Positions 55,478-63,278 of a stretch of 63,278 nt of DNA are shown here, one piece after another (positions within the stretch are counted from its first letter, which is position 1; the number at the start of each line of letters is the position of its first letter). Source of the stretch: an uncultured Blautia sp. (GTDB taxonomy: Bacteria; Bacillota; Clostridia; Lachnospirales; Lachnospiraceae). The translations under genes were made by a program, and so were the position numbers. The notes beneath the pieces were generated by a model. That model did no database searches. It worked only from the letters and a program-made list of their open reading frames with translations, and had not been told where the DNA came from. The DNA is taken from NCBI GenBank assembly GCA_934373235.1, contig CAKROW010000010.1, positions 1-63,278 on the forward strand, in the 5' to 3' direction.

Positions 55478-55873
55478 GCGAGGGGGAGAGCTCAGAGTTG
55501 CGATCGGCCGCACTCCCCCTCGCGCTCCCCCTATTGGCCACCGCGTCCCACGAGCTGTCCCCTGTGCCCGGTGGGCACAGGGGATGCGCACGCTGTAGCC
55601 CAGACGATACGGACTCAAACGCACGCCTCCGATGCTTCGCATCTTGGCTGGGAAACCTCACGGCTCTTCCTTCTCTCCGCACGCTTCCTCGCTTTCGCTC
55701 CTCGCTGGGAAACCTCACGGAACTTTTTCGCTCCGCGACCGGGCTGACATTGTACTGGCGCCAGACCTTTCGGTGCCTGCCCACCCTGGCTGTCTGCGAC
55801 GCGTGCCCAACGGAGGGGGGTTCTTAGGGGGGAGCGTGCGGGCTTCGCAACTCAGAGCTCGCTCCCCCCTAAG
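55478..55873. repeat. GC-rich structured island inside the arg operon
   Basis: About 400 bases between argJ and argB, far richer in G/C than anything near it. Each end is a long hairpin: GCGAGGGGGAG/CTCCCCCTCGC (55478-55523) and CTTAGGGGGGAGC/GCTCCCCCCTAAG (55823-55873). Their loops are themselves inverted copies of each other (GAGCTCAGAGTTGCGA and TCGCAACTCAGAGCTC). Inside are a perfect 11-bp hairpin CCCCTGTGCCC/GGGCACAGGGG (55559-55583) and a direct repeat GCTGGGAAACCTCACGG (55647-55663, 55704-55720). Open frames across it have no start signals. It looks like a miniature inverted-repeat element or a structured RNA. Confidence 0.75.
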
Positions 55874-55901
55874 GGTTTTCCCCAGTTCTCCAAGGTCTTA
55901 T

Positions 55902-57125
55902 TCAAGACCGATAATCTGCATTGATTTTCACATAGTCATAGGTAAGATCACAGCCCCACGCAGTGGCACCTGCCTCTCCCATCTTCATATCCGCAATAGC
56001 AGTCACTGCATCCTCGGAAAGGATCCTTGTAGCTTCCTCTTCACTGTATCCTGTGGAGACTCCGTTCTCAATTATCTTAAGCTTTCCTGCTTTGCTCTCA
56101 AAGTACAGATCCACTTTCTCCGGATCAAACTGTACTCCTGAATAGCCAAGAGCGCATAAGATCCTTCCCCAGTTTGCATCATGTCCGTAGATAGCTGCTT
56201 TTGTGAGAGATGATGTCACTACAGACTTACTCAGAGTAACCGCATCTGCCTTGGTTGCAGCTCCGATCACCTTAACTTCAAAAAGTGCTGTTGCACCCTC
56301 TCCGTCTCCTGCGATCTTTTTGGCAAGTGTGGTGTTTACATAATTAAGAGCTTTCTTAAACTCCTCATAATCTGCGTTTTTCTCTGTGATCTTTGCATTT
56401 CCTGCCTGTCCGTTGGCAAGGAGAAGTACGGTATCATTGGTGGAGGTATCTCCGTCTACGGACACCATATTATAAGTATCCTTGATATCCTCACTTAAAG
56501 CTTCCTGAAGCAGTTCCTTGGAGATGTCCACATCTGTGGTGACAAATCCAAGCATTGTGCACATGTTGGGGTGGATCATTCCTGAGCCTTTGCACATTCC
56601 GCCTACAGTTACAGTCTTTCCACCGATCTCGATCTCTACAGCAGCCTCTTTTTTCTCTGTGTCTGTGGTCATGATCGCCTTTGCCGCTTCCAGTCCTGAC
56701 TCGCGGCCCGGGGCAAGTTTGGGAGCCATGGCTTTTACACCGTTTGCAATACGGTCAATGGGAAGCTGCATTCCGATAACACCTGTGGATGCCACAAGAA
56801 CACTGTCTGCCGGAATACCAAGAGCCTCTGCTGCCGCATCTGCTGTTGCCTTGCAGTATCCGAAGCCTTCCTCGCCAGTACATGCATTGGCAATTCCGCT
56901 GTTACAGATCACTGCCCTTGCCTCCTGATGATTATATACAATATCCTGATCCCATCTTACGGGAGCAGCCTTTACCACATTGGTTGTGAAGGTTCCTGCA
57001 GCCACACACGGAACCTCACTGTATACCATAGCCATATCTGTGCGACCCTTATACTTGATCTCTGCTGCTGTGGATGCCGCCTGGAAACCCTTTGCAGCAG
57101 TCACACCGCCGTCGATTATCTTCAT
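55902..57125 (-). CDS. argJ: Bifunctional ornithine acetyltransferase / N-acetylglutamate synthase
   Basis: 407 residues. It recycles the acetyl group from acetylornithine to glutamate and may also start the pathway from acetyl-CoA. ArgJ motifs are intact: GGVTAAKGFQAASTAAEIKY, TTNVVKAAPVRWDQDIV, ARAVICNSGIANACTGEEG, KGSGMIHPNMCTMLGFVTTD, and the self-cleavage site before Thr in DTSTNDTVLLLANGQAG. It is therefore made as a precursor that splits into two chains. ATG at 57125 follows GGAGAGGAGAG. The 510-base spacer after it contains the GC-rich island. Confidence 0.96.
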   Translation of the reverse strand: MKIIDGGVTAAKGFQAASTAAEIKYKGRTDMAMVYSEVPCVAAGTFTTNVVKAAPVRWDQDIVYNHQEARAVICNSGIANACTGEEGFGYCKATADAAAEALGIPADSVLVASTGVIGMQLPIDRIANGVKAMAPKLAPGRESGLEAAKAIMTTDTEKKEAAVEIEIGGKTVTVGGMCKGSGMIHPNMCTMLGFVTTDVDISKELLQEALSEDIKDTYNMVSVDGDTSTNDTVLLLANGQAGNAKITEKNADYEEFKKALNYVNTTLAKKIAGDGEGATALFEVKVIGAATKADAVTLSKSVVTSSLTKAAIYGHDANWGRILCALGYSGVQFDPEKVDLYFESKAGKLKIIENGVSTGYSEEEATRILSEDAVTAIADMKMGEAGATAWGCDLTYDYVKINADYRS

Positions 57126-57157
57126 ATATATATCTCTCCTCTCCTGTCCCTGGCTCT

Positions 57158-58198
57158 TTACGGGCACATCGGGATCTGTTTCAGTCCTTCGTTTTCATCA
57201 AAACCGAACATCAGGTTCATATTCTGAACTGCCTGTCCTGCAGCGCCTTTTACAAGGTTGTCGATAGCGCCCATCATAATGACTCTCTTTGTTCTCGGAT
57301 CGATCTTGAAGTTTACATCTACAAAGTTACTGCCCTCCACATTTCTTGTCTGCGGGCATACATCTTTGTTCAGCACACGTACAAAGAACTCATCCTTATA
57401 ATATTTATCATACACCGCCTTCACTTCCTCATAGGTGACATCCTTTGTAAGAGAAGCATAGGCAGTTACCAGGATTCCTCTGTTCATCGGAACCAGATGC
57501 GGGGTAAAATTGATAAGCACTTCCTGTCCACATGCATAGCCAAGCTGATCCTCGATCTCCGGTGTATGTCTGTGTGTTGCAACACCATATGCCTTGATGC
57601 TCTCGTTTACCTCACAGTAAAGGTTCGGCACCTTGGCACCTCTTCCTGCTCCGGAGGTTCCTGACTTTGCATCAATGATGATGGTATTGGGATCGATCAG
57701 CCCTTCCTTTAATAAAGGATAGATAGATAATGTGGAACAGGTAGGATAGCATCCCGGGTTGGCGATCAGTCTTGCCTTCTTCACATCCTCACGGTTGATC
57801 TCACAGAGACCGTAAACAGCCTCATCAATAAACTGCGGTGCCTTGTGCTCAATCCCATACCATTTCTCATATTTCTTCACATCCTTGATACGGAAATCCG
57901 CACTCAGGTCGATCACTTTGCATTTGGAAAGAATCTCTTCATTAATAAGGGAAGCACATAATCCCTGCGGTGTGGCAGTAAAGATCACATCCACCTCATC
58001 TGCAAGTGCCTCCATATTGTCATCCATACATTTGGTATCCACAAGTTTGAAAAAGTTCTGATAAACATCTGCATACTGCTGATCTATATAGCTTCTTGAT
58101 CCATACCACGCGATCTCCACATCCTTGTGTCCAAGAAGAAGTCTTACGATTTCATTTCCGGCGTATCCGGTTGCTCCGATAATACCTGCTTTAATCAT
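57158..58198 (-). CDS. argC: N-acetyl-gamma-glutamyl-phosphate reductase
   Basis: 346 residues. NADPH-dependent reduction of acetylglutamyl phosphate to the semialdehyde. Rossmann start IKAGIIGATGYAGNEIVRLL, the catalytic Cys in ANPGCYPTCSTLSIYPLLKE, DAKSGTSGAGRGAK and HRHTPEIEDQLGYACGQEV. ATG at 58198 follows GAGGAGGAAACA. First gene of the leftward arg operon, 32 bases before argJ. Confidence 0.96.
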   Translation of the reverse strand: MIKAGIIGATGYAGNEIVRLLLGHKDVEIAWYGSRSYIDQQYADVYQNFFKLVDTKCMDDNMEALADEVDVIFTATPQGLCASLINEEILSKCKVIDLSADFRIKDVKKYEKWYGIEHKAPQFIDEAVYGLCEINREDVKKARLIANPGCYPTCSTLSIYPLLKEGLIDPNTIIIDAKSGTSGAGRGAKVPNLYCEVNESIKAYGVATHRHTPEIEDQLGYACGQEVLINFTPHLVPMNRGILVTAYASLTKDVTYEEVKAVYDKYYKDEFFVRVLNKDVCPQTRNVEGSNFVDVNFKIDPRTKRVIMMGAIDNLVKGAAGQAVQNMNLMFGFDENEGLKQIPMCP

Positions 58199-58285
58199 TT
58201 CTAATGTTTCCTCCTCTTCCGTGTCTCTCACGGTCCTGTCACTCTGATAAGGCGGCTCTTTTATATCCGCTTTGTCAATGGATAG

Positions 58286-58314
58286 ATTATACATCTTCTC
58301 TGCATATTATGCAA
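58286..58314 (-). promoter_or_regulatory. Promoter of argCJBD
   Basis: On the minus strand TTGCAT (58309-58314), 17-base spacer, TATAAT (58286-58291). A perfect palindrome TGCATATTATGCA (58301-58313) overlaps the -35 and spacer and could be an operator half. Confidence 0.7.
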
Positions 58315-58432
58315 TAGGCATTTTCTTTGATTTTCCACGGCATTTTATGATTTTCTTGTATTTTAATATGAATTTCCTTATAAAAAGCTGTATTTTTATG
58401 CAAAAGTTTTTTTGCATTTTTCAAATTATCTA

Positions 58433-58461
58433 TTGCATATTTATAAAATCTGGTGTATATT
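58433..58461 (+). promoter_or_regulatory. Promoter of argG
   Basis: TTGCAT (58433-58438), 17-base spacer, TATATT (58456-58461). Gives a leader of about 165 bases that includes the ARG box. Confidence 0.65.
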
Positions 58462-58506
58462 AACCCATGTCAGTAAAGCAGTCCGTTAAAAGTACTGTAC
58501 TGCATA

Positions 58507-58520
58507 TGAATATTTATTCA
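58507..58520. promoter_or_regulatory. ARG box (ArgR/AhrC operator)
   Basis: TGAATATTTATTCA, an exact fit to the TGAATWWWWATTCA arginine-repressor consensus, about 45 bases downstream of the argG promoter -10. It should let arginine shut off argG. No second perfect box was found in the argC-argG interval. Confidence 0.8.
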
Positions 58521-58633
58521 CTCTGGTAAAGTTCTAAATCATCAGGATTTTACCGCATATCGATAAAAAATTCAACCGTCCCGGTTTTCCCGGAACGATA
58601 AAATTATCAAAAATTCCAGGAGGATATTTTACT

Positions 58634-59866
58634 ATGAAAGAAAAAGTTGTATTAGCTTACTCCGGTGGTCTTGATACCACTGCACTGATCCCGTGGCTTA
58701 AGGAGACTTTTGATTACGATGTTGTCTGCTGCTGTGTAAACTGCGGACAGGGAAATGAGCTGGACGGTCTTGAAGAGAGAGCAAAAATGTCCGGTGCTTC
58801 CAAATTATATATCGAGGATATCGTAGATGAGTTCTGCGACGATTTTATCATGCCATGTGTAGAGGCCGGTGCTGTATATGAGCACTCCTATCTCCTTGGT
58901 ACATCCATGGCACGTCCGGTCATCGCCAAGAAACTGGTTGAGATCGCACGTAAAGAAGGCGCAGTTGCCATCTGCCACGGTGCTACAGGCAAAGGTAATG
59001 ACCAGATCCGTTTTGAGCTGGGTATCAAAGCCCTTGCTCCTGACATCAAGATCATCGCTCCATGGCGTATGACAGATCTGTGGACCATGCAGTCCCGTGA
59101 AGATGAGATCGAGTTCTGCAAAGCTCACGGCATCACTCTTCCATTTGATGCAAGCCACAGCTACAGCCGTGACAGAAACCTCTGGCACATCAGCCACGAG
59201 GGACTTGAGCTTGAGGATCCGTCCCAGGCTCCTAACTTCGATGACATGCTTGTATTAAGCGTGACACCTGAGAAAGCTCCTGATAAAGAAACTGAGATCA
59301 CCATGACATTTGAGCAGGGTGTTCCGAAGACACTGAACGGAAAGGCAATGAAAGTTTCCGAGATCATCACAGAGCTCAACAAGCTTGGCGGAGAAAACGG
59401 TATCGGTATCGTGGATATTGTTGAGAACCGTGTTGTTGGTATGAAGTCCCGTGGTGTTTATGAGACTCCTGGCGGAACGATCCTTATGGCAGCCCATGAC
59501 CAGCTTGAGGAGCTGATCCTTGACCGTGACACAATGGAAGCAAAGAAGAAACTCGGAAGCCAGTTCGCACAGGTTGTATACGAAGGAAAATGGTACACAC
59601 CGCTTCGTGAGGCCATCCAGGCATTTGTTGAGTCCACTCAGAAATATGTTACCGGTGAAGTTAAACTGAAGCTTTACAAAGGAAACATCATCAAGAACGG
59701 CACAACATCTCCGTACAGCCTTTACAATGAGTCTCTTGCATCCTTTACAACAGGTGACATGTACGACCACCATGATGCAGACGGATTCATCACTCTGTTC
59801 GGTCTGCCTCTTAAAGTCCGTGCAATGAAGCTTGCCGAGGTAGAGAGAAACAGCAATAATAACTAA
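58634..59866 (+). CDS. argG: Argininosuccinate synthase
   Basis: 410 residues. It ligates citrulline and aspartate with ATP to give argininosuccinate. Motifs: VVLAYSGGLDTTALIPWLKE (PP-loop SGGxDT), ICHGATGKGNDQIRFELG, AHGITLPFDASHSYSRDRNL, WHISHEGLELEDPSQAPNFD, GIGIVDIVENRVVGMKSRGV and ETPGGTILMAAHDQLEEL. AGGAGG precedes the ATG. It is divergent from argCJBD and ends in its own terminator; argH is not in the window. Confidence 0.97.
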   Translation: MKEKVVLAYSGGLDTTALIPWLKETFDYDVVCCCVNCGQGNELDGLEERAKMSGASKLYIEDIVDEFCDDFIMPCVEAGAVYEHSYLLGTSMARPVIAKKLVEIARKEGAVAICHGATGKGNDQIRFELGIKALAPDIKIIAPWRMTDLWTMQSREDEIEFCKAHGITLPFDASHSYSRDRNLWHISHEGLELEDPSQAPNFDDMLVLSVTPEKAPDKETEITMTFEQGVPKTLNGKAMKVSEIITELNKLGGENGIGIVDIVENRVVGMKSRGVYETPGGTILMAAHDQLEELILDRDTMEAKKKLGSQFAQVVYEGKWYTPLREAIQAFVESTQKYVTGEVKLKLYKGNIIKNGTTSPYSLYNESLASFTTGDMYDHHDADGFITLFGLPLKVRAMKLAEVERNSNNN

Positions 59867-59878
59867 ATTGCAAACGGA

Positions 59879-59908
59879 AGCCCCCGGATATTCCGGGGGC
59901 TTTTTTTC
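59879..59908 (+). terminator. Terminator after argG
   Basis: AGCCCCCGG (59879-59887) pairs with CCGGGGGCT (59893-59901), followed by TTTTTTT. Confidence 0.92.
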
Positions 59909-59985
59909 TGAGCCAGAGGAACCTCTGCTCTCCCGCAGGGGGATTCCCCTGATTCGGTCAAAAATATAACAACAGGAGTTCTCTT

Positions 59986-60894
59986 ATGAATACTTCACAG
60001 AAAATACCCCTCAAAAATTCTCTGCTCCTTCTGCTTGCAGCAACTGTATGGGGTATGGGCTTTGTTGCCCAGAGCGTAGGCATGGACTATGTAGGTCCTC
60101 TCACCTTTAACGGTGTCCGTTCCATCATCGGTTCCATTGTTCTTCTGCCTTTTATTTTTATCACAGGTAGACAGAAGGAAGGCACCGTTCTCACTCCCGC
60201 AGAAAAAGCATCCAATCGCAGGATCCTTATCACAGGTGGAATCTGCTGTGGCGTTATCCTCTGCCTTGCCAGCAATTTCCAGCAGTTCGGAATCAAATAT
60301 ACTACAGTAGGCAAGGCCGGTTTTATCACTGCGTGTTACATTGTTCTCGTCCCGATCTTAGGACTGTTCCTGAAGAAAAAATGCAGCCCTTTTATCTGGA
60401 TCGCAGTTGCCATGTCAGTTATCGGACTGTATCTTCTGTGCATTACAGATGGCTTTTCCATCGGCACCGGTGATTTTCTGGTACTGATCTGCGCCATTCT
60501 TTTTGCAGTCCACATCCTGGTGATCGATCATTTTTCTCCCATGACAGACGGAGTAAAATTATCCTGCATCCAGTTTTTTGTATCCGGCGTGATCTCCCTG
60601 ATCCCGGCTTTTATTTTTGAACATCCGTCTTTATCTGCCATCCTTACTGCATGGCAGTCCGTCCTCTATGCAGGTGCCATTTCCTGCGGTGCAGGCTACA
60701 CTTTGCAGATCCTGGGCCAGAAAAACATGAACCCGACTGTGGCATCCCTGATCCTTTCCCTGGAATCTTCCATATCCGTACTGGCAGGATGGATCATCCT
60801 TGGACAGAAGTTATCCATAAAAGAAGGTCTTGGATGTGTCATTATGTTTGCGGCCATCATCCTTGCACAGATGCCGGAGCGCAAAACCTCCTGA
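59986..60894 (+). CDS. EamA/DMT-family transporter
   Basis: 302 residues with ten predicted membrane helices in two EamA repeats (SLLLLLAATVWGMGFVAQSV, ... and IQFFVSGVISLIPAFIF, GAISCGAGYTLQILGQKNMN). The second repeat ends PTVASLILSLESSISVLAGW. Family members export or import metabolites, often amino acids; substrate not predictable. AACAGGAG precedes the ATG. It stands alone between strong terminators. Confidence 0.92.
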   Translation: MNTSQKIPLKNSLLLLLAATVWGMGFVAQSVGMDYVGPLTFNGVRSIIGSIVLLPFIFITGRQKEGTVLTPAEKASNRRILITGGICCGVILCLASNFQQFGIKYTTVGKAGFITACYIVLVPILGLFLKKKCSPFIWIAVAMSVIGLYLLCITDGFSIGTGDFLVLICAILFAVHILVIDHFSPMTDGVKLSCIQFFVSGVISLIPAFIFEHPSLSAILTAWQSVLYAGAISCGAGYTLQILGQKNMNPTVASLILSLESSISVLAGWIILGQKLSIKEGLGCVIMFAAIILAQMPERKTS

Positions 60895-60914
60895 AGCATA
60901 TGCTCCTTTCACAG

Positions 60915-60958
60915 TTTATGACCTATGGACATTACGGAGCACTTTTTATACCATACAA
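60915..60958. repeat. Possible decayed third copy of the 44-base palindrome
   Basis: TTTATG...GGACATTACGGAG...ATACCATACAAA keeps the loop ACATTACGGAG and outer TTTATG of the element at 50359-50402, with altered arms. It lies between the EamA gene and the next terminator. Confidence 0.4.
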
Positions 60959-61013
60959 AAAACGGCATCATGGATGTGTCCCTTCTATCGGACACTTCAT
61001 GATGCCGTTTTTT
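60957..61013. terminator. Bidirectional terminator between converging genes
   Basis: AAAAAACGGCATCATG (60957-) pairs with CATGATGCCGTTTTTT, with nested GTGTCC/GGACAC. A- and T-runs flank both sides, so it serves the EamA gene and the regulator at 61026. Confidence 0.92.
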
Positions 61014-61025
61014 ACTTTATGTGTC

Positions 61026-61412
61026 TTATTTATCTTCTTCCTTACAGATATGATTCTCATAATGTAACTTGATCTTCTCAAAGCTCTCCTGGCTGATATC
61101 GTGTTCCATCTTGCATGCATCCTCCAGTGCTATCTCTGCGGGAACCCCAAGTCCCTCCAGCATCTTGGCAAGAACTGTATGACGCTCATAAATCCTGCTG
61201 GCAATCTCCGCTCCCTTCTCCAGAAGCGTAACTGTACCATAGCGGTCCATTGCAATATATCCGTCCTCACGTAAAAGCTTCATGGCATGGCTGACACTTG
61301 GCTTGGACACACCAAGTCTGGTAGCAATATCAATGGAACGAACTCCGCCGCCCTTCTTGGATAATACCAGAATTGACTCCAGATAATCTTCTGCTGACTG
61401 TCTGATCTCCAT
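61026..61412 (-). CDS. DtxR-family metal-dependent transcriptional regulator
   Basis: 128 residues: winged helix (SAEDYLESILVLSKKGGGVR, IATRLGVSKPSVSHAMKLLR, GTVTLLEKGAEIASRIYERH) then the metal-binding dimerisation helices (HTVLAKMLEGLGVPAEIALE, CKMEHDISQESFEKI) with Glu/Cys/His ligands as in MntR/IdeR; the Cys in DACKMEH favours iron-type sensing. It lacks the SH3-like third domain of DtxR proper. It is divergent from an ABC exporter and may also act on the feo boxes at 50191-50240. Confidence 0.9.
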   Translation of the reverse strand: MEIRQSAEDYLESILVLSKKGGGVRSIDIATRLGVSKPSVSHAMKLLREDGYIAMDRYGTVTLLEKGAEIASRIYERHTVLAKMLEGLGVPAEIALEDACKMEHDISQESFEKIKLHYENHICKEEDK

Positions 61413-61428
61413 AAAAAACTCCTTCCTG

Positions 61429-61442
61429 TGAATATAAATTCA
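61429..61442. promoter_or_regulatory. TGAATATAAATTCA dyad before the DtxR-family gene
   Basis: A near-perfect TGAAT/ATTCA dyad 17 bases upstream of the regulator start codon. It fits either autoregulation or, by sequence alone, a weak ARG box. Position favours an operator within the leader. Confidence 0.4.
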
Positions 61443-61570
61443 TATGTCTATACTGCGATAATAAAAGTCCTTTTTCATAAATCGGACAGTATTTATTGTG
61501 CATATTAACTTTTAATATACCTCTTTTCAGGTCTTATGTCAATTATTTTCGGTTTTTTTTCAGGAATATC

Positions 61571-61612
61571 TTGACATTAAAAATTTATTCCCTAATAATA
61601 GTTAATGAACTA
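61571..61612 (+). promoter_or_regulatory. Promoter and dyad of the ABC exporter
   Basis: TTGACA (61571-61576), 16-base spacer, TAATAA (61593-61598). Overlapping the start point is TAGTT-AATG-AACTA (61599-61612), a dyad akin to the boxes upstream of feo, probably an operator for the divergent DtxR-family regulator. Confidence 0.6.
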
Positions 61613-61632
61613 AATATGAAAGGAGTATTTAT

Positions 61633-63278
61633 ATGTTAAAAACCCTGCTGGCTCAGGTCAGGGAATACAAAAAGGCATCATTTCTCACGCCTTTTTACAT
61701 GATCCTGGAAGTTCTCTTTGAGACTCTGATCCCCCTGGCCATGGCTTCCATTATTGATAAAGGCGTGGAAGCCGGGAATATCAGCCATATTTACAAAATG
61801 GGTGCTGTCATGATATTGCTTGCCTTTCTCGGACTGTGGTCCGGTGTTATGGGCGGTAAATACGGAGCCCTTGCCTCCACAGGATTCGCCAAAAACCTCC
61901 GTAAAGCCATGTACACCAACATCCAGACCTTTTCTTTTTCCAATATTGATAAGTACAGTACTGCCGGACTGATCACCCGTCTTACCACAGATGTGACCAA
62001 CCTGCAGAATGCTTACCAGATGATCCTGCGTATGTGCACCCGTGCACCGGCAAGCCTTATCTGTGCCATGGTCATGGCATTTCTTATCAACGCAAAGCTT
62101 GCAAGCATCTACCTGATCGCCGTTATTTTTCTTGGCGGCTGTCTGGTCTTTATCATGCGAAAGGCAACTGTCTATTTCCAGGCTGTATTCCGCAAATATG
62201 ATGATCTTAACGCAAGTGTCCAGGAAAATATCAGTGCAGTCCGCGTAGTTAAAGCCTACGTCCGCGAAGACTATGAAATCAGCAAATTCCAGAAAGCCTG
62301 CAACAAAGTATATGAAATGTTCCTGAAGGCAGAGAAGATCGTTGTCATGAACATGCCTCTGATGCAGTTTACCGTTTACGCCTGCATCCTGGGAATAAGC
62401 TGGCTCGGAGCAAAGATGATCGTAAGCAGTTCTCTTACCACCGGCGAACTTATGAGCCTTCTTACTTACTGCATGAACATCCTTATGAGCCTTATGATGC
62501 TTTCCATGGTTTTTGTCATGGTCACCATGAGTATTGCCAGCGCAGAACGTGTCACTGAAGTCATCAATGATACTGCTGATATCACAGACCCGGAAAATCC
62601 TGTCATGGAGGTACCTGACGGAAGTATTGTCTTTGACCATGTAAACTTCAGCTACAAAAAAGACAGCAGGGAGCCTGTCTTAAAAGACATCAACATTTCC
62701 ATCCGCTCCGGAGAGACCATCGGGATCATCGGCGGTACAGGAAGTGCCAAGTCCAGTTTTGTCAACCTGATCAGCCGCCTTTATGATGTAACAGACGGTT
62801 CTGTAACTGTTGGCGGCATTGATGTCCGCAAATACCACCTGGAAACTCTCAGGAATCAGGTTTCCGTTGTTCTCCAGAAGAATGTCCTGTTCTCAGGAAC
62901 TATCCTGGAAAACCTTCGCTGGGGTGACAAAAATGCCACAGAGGAAGAATGTCGCCGTGCCTGCCAGCTTGCCTGTGCTGATGATTTCATCGAAAAAATG
63001 CCGGATAAATACAATACATTCATCGAACAGGGAGGCTCCAACGTTTCCGGAGGCCAGAAACAGCGTCTCTGTATTGCCCGTGCCCTTCTGAAAAAACCGA
63101 AGATACTGATCCTGGATGATTCTACCAGTGCAGTAGACACTGCCACAGACGCAAGGATCCGCCGTGCTTTCGCAGAAGAGATACCGGATACCACCAAACT
63201 TATTATCGCCCAGCGTGTTTCCAGTATCCAGAATGCGGACCGCATCATTGTTATGGATAACGGTGAGATCAACGGCTT
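61633..63278 (+). CDS. ABC exporter half-transporter (permease fused to ATPase), cut by window edge
   Basis: The first 548 codons. Residues 1-320 are a type IV exporter membrane domain with six helices (FYMILEVLFETLIPLAMASI, ...). The ATPase has a Walker A GGTGSAKSSF (Ala for Gly before Lys), Q-loop SVVLQKNVLFSGT, signature NVSGGQKQRLCIARAL and Walker B ILILDDSTSAVDT, where Asp replaces the catalytic Glu. Such degenerate sites are usual in one half of heterodimeric exporters, so its partner is expected just beyond 63278. AAAGGAG precedes the ATG at 61633. Divergent from the DtxR-family gene. Confidence 0.92.
   Translation, partial: MLKTLLAQVREYKKASFLTPFYMILEVLFETLIPLAMASIIDKGVEAGNISHIYKMGAVMILLAFLGLWSGVMGGKYGALASTGFAKNLRKAMYTNIQTFSFSNIDKYSTAGLITRLTTDVTNLQNAYQMILRMCTRAPASLICAMVMAFLINAKLASIYLIAVIFLGGCLVFIMRKATVYFQAVFRKYDDLNASVQENISAVRVVKAYVREDYEISKFQKACNKVYEMFLKAEKIVVMNMPLMQFTVYACILGISWLGAKMIVSSSLTTGELMSLLTYCMNILMSLMMLSMVFVMVTMSIASAERVTEVINDTADITDPENPVMEVPDGSIVFDHVNFSYKKDSREPVLKDINISIRSGETIGIIGGTGSAKSSFVNLISRLYDVTDGSVTVGGIDVRKYHLETLRNQVSVVLQKNVLFSGTILENLRWGDKNATEEECRRACQLACADDFIEKMPDKYNTFIEQGGSNVSGGQKQRLCIARALLKKPKILILDDSTSAVDTATDARIRRAFAEEIPDTTKLIIAQRVSSIQNADRIIVMDNGEING

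Noticed and set aside
55456..55827. Overlapping frames on both strands of the GC-rich island
   Set aside because: High G/C removes stop codons; no ribosome binding sites and structure dominated by hairpins.

Overview
The window looks like a chromosomal segment of an anaerobic Gram-positive gut Firmicute, most likely Lachnospiraceae (Blautia/Ruminococcus-like). The reasons are strong AGGAGG-type ribosome binding sites, meso-diaminopimelate dehydrogenase, NlpC/P60 and cell-wall-repeat proteins, a WalRK-like two-component system, ComEA/ComEC, cobalamin riboswitches and ATP-dependent Feo iron uptake. No rRNA, tRNA or CRISPR was recognised. Family names come from reading the proteins, not from database searches.

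Layout. 1-400: a cobalamin riboswitch whose gene lies off the left edge. 557-7318: two secreted NlpC/P60 proteins, ddh, and a three-gene operon (zinc-ribbon membrane protein, DUF5685, J-domain protein with a Cys-rich tail). 7349-14318: an AT-rich integrated element of about 6.95 kb with tyrosine integrase, excisionase, XRE regulator, HU, a winged-helix protein, a serine recombinase, exported cargo and a small membrane protein. It sits in the 3' end of an rlmI-like gene and restores that gene's last codons. 14284-23860: rlmI-like methyltransferase, a DUF1002 protein, and a B12-riboswitch-controlled operon encoding an exported CbiK-like chelatase, a two-domain surface protein and an ABC importer. 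23870-34168: FAD protein, hybrid kinase, comEC, GerMN, walK/walR-like genes, comEA, DMT transporter.

34371-45980 is the most striking part: one 11-gene, same-strand, tightly packed cluster. In transcription order it reads nifH-like, nifD-like, nifK-like, hypF, hypC, hypD, hypE, TM1266-type regulator, then a second nifH-like, nifD-like, nifK-like. It combines two nitrogenase-like modules with the enzymes that build the Fe(CN)2CO group of [NiFe]-hydrogenases. There is no HypA, HypB or hydrogenase structural gene anywhere in the window. The D/K proteins lack the FeMo-cofactor His and most P-cluster Cys residues, but keep a shared set of two Cys (D) plus one Cys and one Asp (K). This resembles the Asp/Cys-ligated cluster of dark-operative protochlorophyllide reductase. 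A nitrogenase-like reductase or cofactor-building machine fits better than N2 fixation.

46583-50163 is a feo operon with three tandem TTAG-N6-CTAA boxes upstream. 50487-52943 holds a cytidylate kinase-like protein and an Na+/H+ antiporter-like protein. 53318-59866 is the arginine pathway (argC-J-B-D divergent from argG, with an ARG box), interrupted between argJ and argB by a 400-bp GC-rich, hairpin-bounded island. The right end has a DMT transporter, a DtxR-family regulator and the start of a heterodimer-type ABC exporter cut by the window edge. Short structured repeats are scattered between genes; the best pair (46044-46126 and 50321-50402) shows compensatory base changes.
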